Origin: Hymenobacter canadensis
GTDB lineage: Bacteria > Bacteroidota > Bacteroidia > Cytophagales > Hymenobacteraceae
Reading direction: 5' to 3'
Assembly: GCF_027359925.1 (NCBI RefSeq)
Contig: NZ_CP114767.1
Location: 1,364,001-1,428,000, forward strand
DNA length: 64,000 nucleotides
In this document: positions 60,761-64,000 of the stretch, in pieces
Numbering within the stretch: the first letter of the stretch is position 1
Layout of the letters: every line of letters starts with the position of its first letter
Program-made: the position numbers and the translations under genes
Notes under the pieces: generated by a model
Told to the model about the DNA's origin: nothing
Database searches by the model: none
What the model saw: only the letters and a program-made list of their open reading frames with translations

Positions 60761-61245
60761 ATGCTGCTCCAACCCTTCACTGCTGCTCACTGGCCCGAAG
60801 CTCGGGCCATCTACGACGCCGGTATTGCCACCGGCCAGGCCACGTTCGCCACCGAAGCCCCCACCTGGGACGACTGGGACCGGGGCCACCTGCCCCACAG
60901 CCGCCTGGTGGCCCTGAGCGACACCGGCCATGGGCGGCTTTGTCGCCGGTTTCGGGGCGGTGCGTGTACGGGGGCGTGGGTGAGGTGAGCGTGTACGTGG
61001 CCGCCGAGGCCCGCGGCCAGGGCGTGGGCCGGCTGCTGCTGGCCGCGCTGGTGGCCGAGGCCGAAGCCCACGGCATGTGGACGCTGCAGGCCGGCATCTT
61101 CCCCGAAAACACGGCAAGCGTGCGCCTGCACGAAGCCACCGGGTTTCGGGTGGTAGGCCGGCGCGAGCGAATCGGGCAGCTGCACGGCCACTGGCGCGAC
61201 ACGCTGCTGCTGGAGCGCCGCAGTAGCCTAGTGGGCCTTTCCTGA
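60761..61245 (+). pseudogene. GNAT acetyltransferase (phosphinothricin-acetyltransferase-like), frame-disrupted
   Basis: The N-terminal part reads MLLQPFTAAHWPEARAIYDA and on through LPHSRLVALSDTG in one frame (to about 60927). The remainder reads WAALSPVSGRCVYGGVGEVS, then QGVGRLLLAALVAEAE and FPENTASVRLHEATGF, in another frame (about 60930-61242). Together they make a nearly complete member of the YncA/Pat family. Relatives carry a few residues (of the form xVLGW) between the two parts, so a short deletion of about ten bases near 60928-60930 best explains the break. The first frame ends at a stop at 60988. A sequence error is possible but would require several missing bases. Confidence 0.75.
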
Positions 61246-61316
61246 ACGGGACCACCCAAACTCACCTACTGCTACTGAAGAAAAAAAGCAGCAAGATTAC
61301 TGCACCACTCAACCCT

Positions 61317-62101
61317 TCACTCATCCACCCTCCGCCGCCTCATGAGCAGCGGTTCTTTGAGCACAAAGGTGATGGGTACTGTGTAGGATACGGGTACCAC
61401 ACGTCCATCGAGCCGCCCCGGGGTGAATCTCGGCAAGGACAGTACCACGCGCACTGCCTCTGCATCCAACAACAGATCAACGCTTTGCATGATACTGGGA
61501 TTCCGCACTATGCCAACCGTATCCACAACAAATTGCACCATTACCTTGCCCTGCAGATTACGCTTGATTGCCTCTCTAGGGTAGATAGTTGACCGTCCAA
61601 GTAATTGTATCAAGGCATCAACACCGCCCGGAAAAGTCGGTAGCACCTGGTACTCAAAGTAAGGTACTTCCTGACCTTGGACATTGTAGCATTTTCCTGC
61701 AATCCGCTTACCCGCCACATACGATTCCCGGCGTTTCACCTGACCGGTGCGGTAATAGTGAAGTGCTTCGCCGATTTGCTGCCCGTGCGCAAATTCCTGG
61801 TGCCATTCTGGTTGGCCGCTTTCGTACCAGCTCTGAAAAGTACCATGAGCAATATTTTTTTGAAATGCTCATAGGTTAAACTGCTTTGCAGCCTGCCACT
61901 CAAAAAATAGTCCCGTAGTTCCCCACCCACACTGTCTTTGTATTCTGTTTCGCGGCGGTAACGGGCATCAGCAACGGAAGCAACAGCTACAAAGTTTGAG
62001 TCGAGAAACTCTCGTTTGAGTGGTGGAACTACTTGCTGGGCTGAAATCGGCTTAGCCCAAACCAGCACCATCGAAAAAGCTATAGAGAAGAGAGTTTTCA
62101 T
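61317..62101 (-). pseudogene. TonB C-terminal / MORN-repeat protein, frameshifted at an A7 run
   Basis: The ATG at 62101 opens a signal peptide (KTLFSIAFSMVLVWAKPISAQ) and about 82 residues ending LTYEHFKK. At a run of seven A (minus strand; 61855-61861) the frame shifts. In the -1 frame translation continues NIAHGTFQSWYESGQPEWHQ, then KRRESYVAGKRIAGKCYN, to a normal TonB-type domain and the stop at 61317. The joined protein would be about 262 residues and is a paralogue of the gene at 45979. One extra A, or -1 slippage on the A run, restores it. It may therefore be a real pseudogene, slippage-dependent, or a sequence error. Confidence 0.8.
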
Positions 62102-62156
62102 TATTTTCTGATAATCAATTTTATAGTGATTTTCTTTTCTAAAGAACCGCAAGAAA

Positions 62157-62228
62157 CGGGGCTCATTCCTGCCCTTCAGTACCCGATGAATCACCATATC
62201 GAGTACTGAAGGGCAGGAATGAGCCCCG
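62157..62228. terminator. 26-bp perfect hairpin after alaS
   Basis: The 26 bases at 62157-62182 are the exact inverse of 62203-62228, with a 20-base loop, 30 bases past the alaS stop on the minus strand. There is no T tract; it may be a terminator or an intergenic palindromic repeat. Confidence 0.55.
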
Positions 62229-62257
62229 CTACCTACCAAGCACTGTTTATACAACTC

Positions 62258-64000
<1,743 letters not shown>

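Overview
The window reads as a dense, GC-rich chromosomal segment of a Bacteroidota bacterium, most like Hymenobacter or a close relative. The evidence is a zinc metalloprotease with a type IX secretion (T9SS) sorting tail, a lipoprotein TamA homologue (TamL type), a CzcA pump fused to TolC, DUF4369-TlpA lipoproteins, TonB proteins carrying MORN-like repeats, and promoters of the Bacteroidota form TTTG-N19-TAnnTTTG. I saw no rRNA, tRNA, CRISPR array, prophage or classical insertion sequence.

Layout. 0-5 kb: the 5' end of an MFS symporter gene; a cobalamin riboswitch facing a hotdog thioesterase rather than a B12 gene; an FAD oxidoreductase; a CoA-binding protein; a type I methionine aminopeptidase. 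5-10 kb: an ECF sigma / membrane anti-sigma / outer-membrane barrel triad, a Gfo/Idh/MocA oxidoreductase and a SPOUT methyltransferase. 10-23 kb: TamL-like protein, fused alpha/beta 2-oxoacid dehydrogenase E1, hemF, a PAP2 phosphatase, riboflavin synthase, a GxxExxY gene enclosed by 52-bp inverted repeats, and an exopolysaccharide priming transferase. 23-34 kb: pcm, the T9SS protease, a second thioesterase, an unidentified Pro/Ala-rich protein, and gltB-gltD. 34-39 kb: leuA-leuC-leuD-leuB on the minus strand. 39-46 kb: a TPR-like protein, two tandem TlpA paralogues, gatB and envelope proteins.

46.8-59.7 kb is the most interesting part. A two-component system (sensor kinase and OmpR-type regulator) is divergent from a metal-efflux operon: a His-rich exported protein, a CzcA-TolC fusion and a CzcB lipoprotein. 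Next come a Rieske protein and a thioredoxin-ApbE-DUF4266-DUF3570 operon. TTAAG-type half-sites spaced exactly 11 bp apart, like the PmrA box (YTTAAK-N5-YTTAAK), lie in the divergent region (four in a row), before the Rieske gene, and twice before the thioredoxin gene. This suggests one regulator couples metal efflux to an extracytoplasmic flavin / iron-sulfur redox module.

60-64 kb: a rhodanese, two frame-disrupted genes (a GNAT acetyltransferase and a TonB protein broken at an A7 run), and the 3' part of alaS. Imperfect palindromes of several families fill many intergenic gaps, and one 105-bp palindrome is translated in frame inside the CzcA-TolC fusion.
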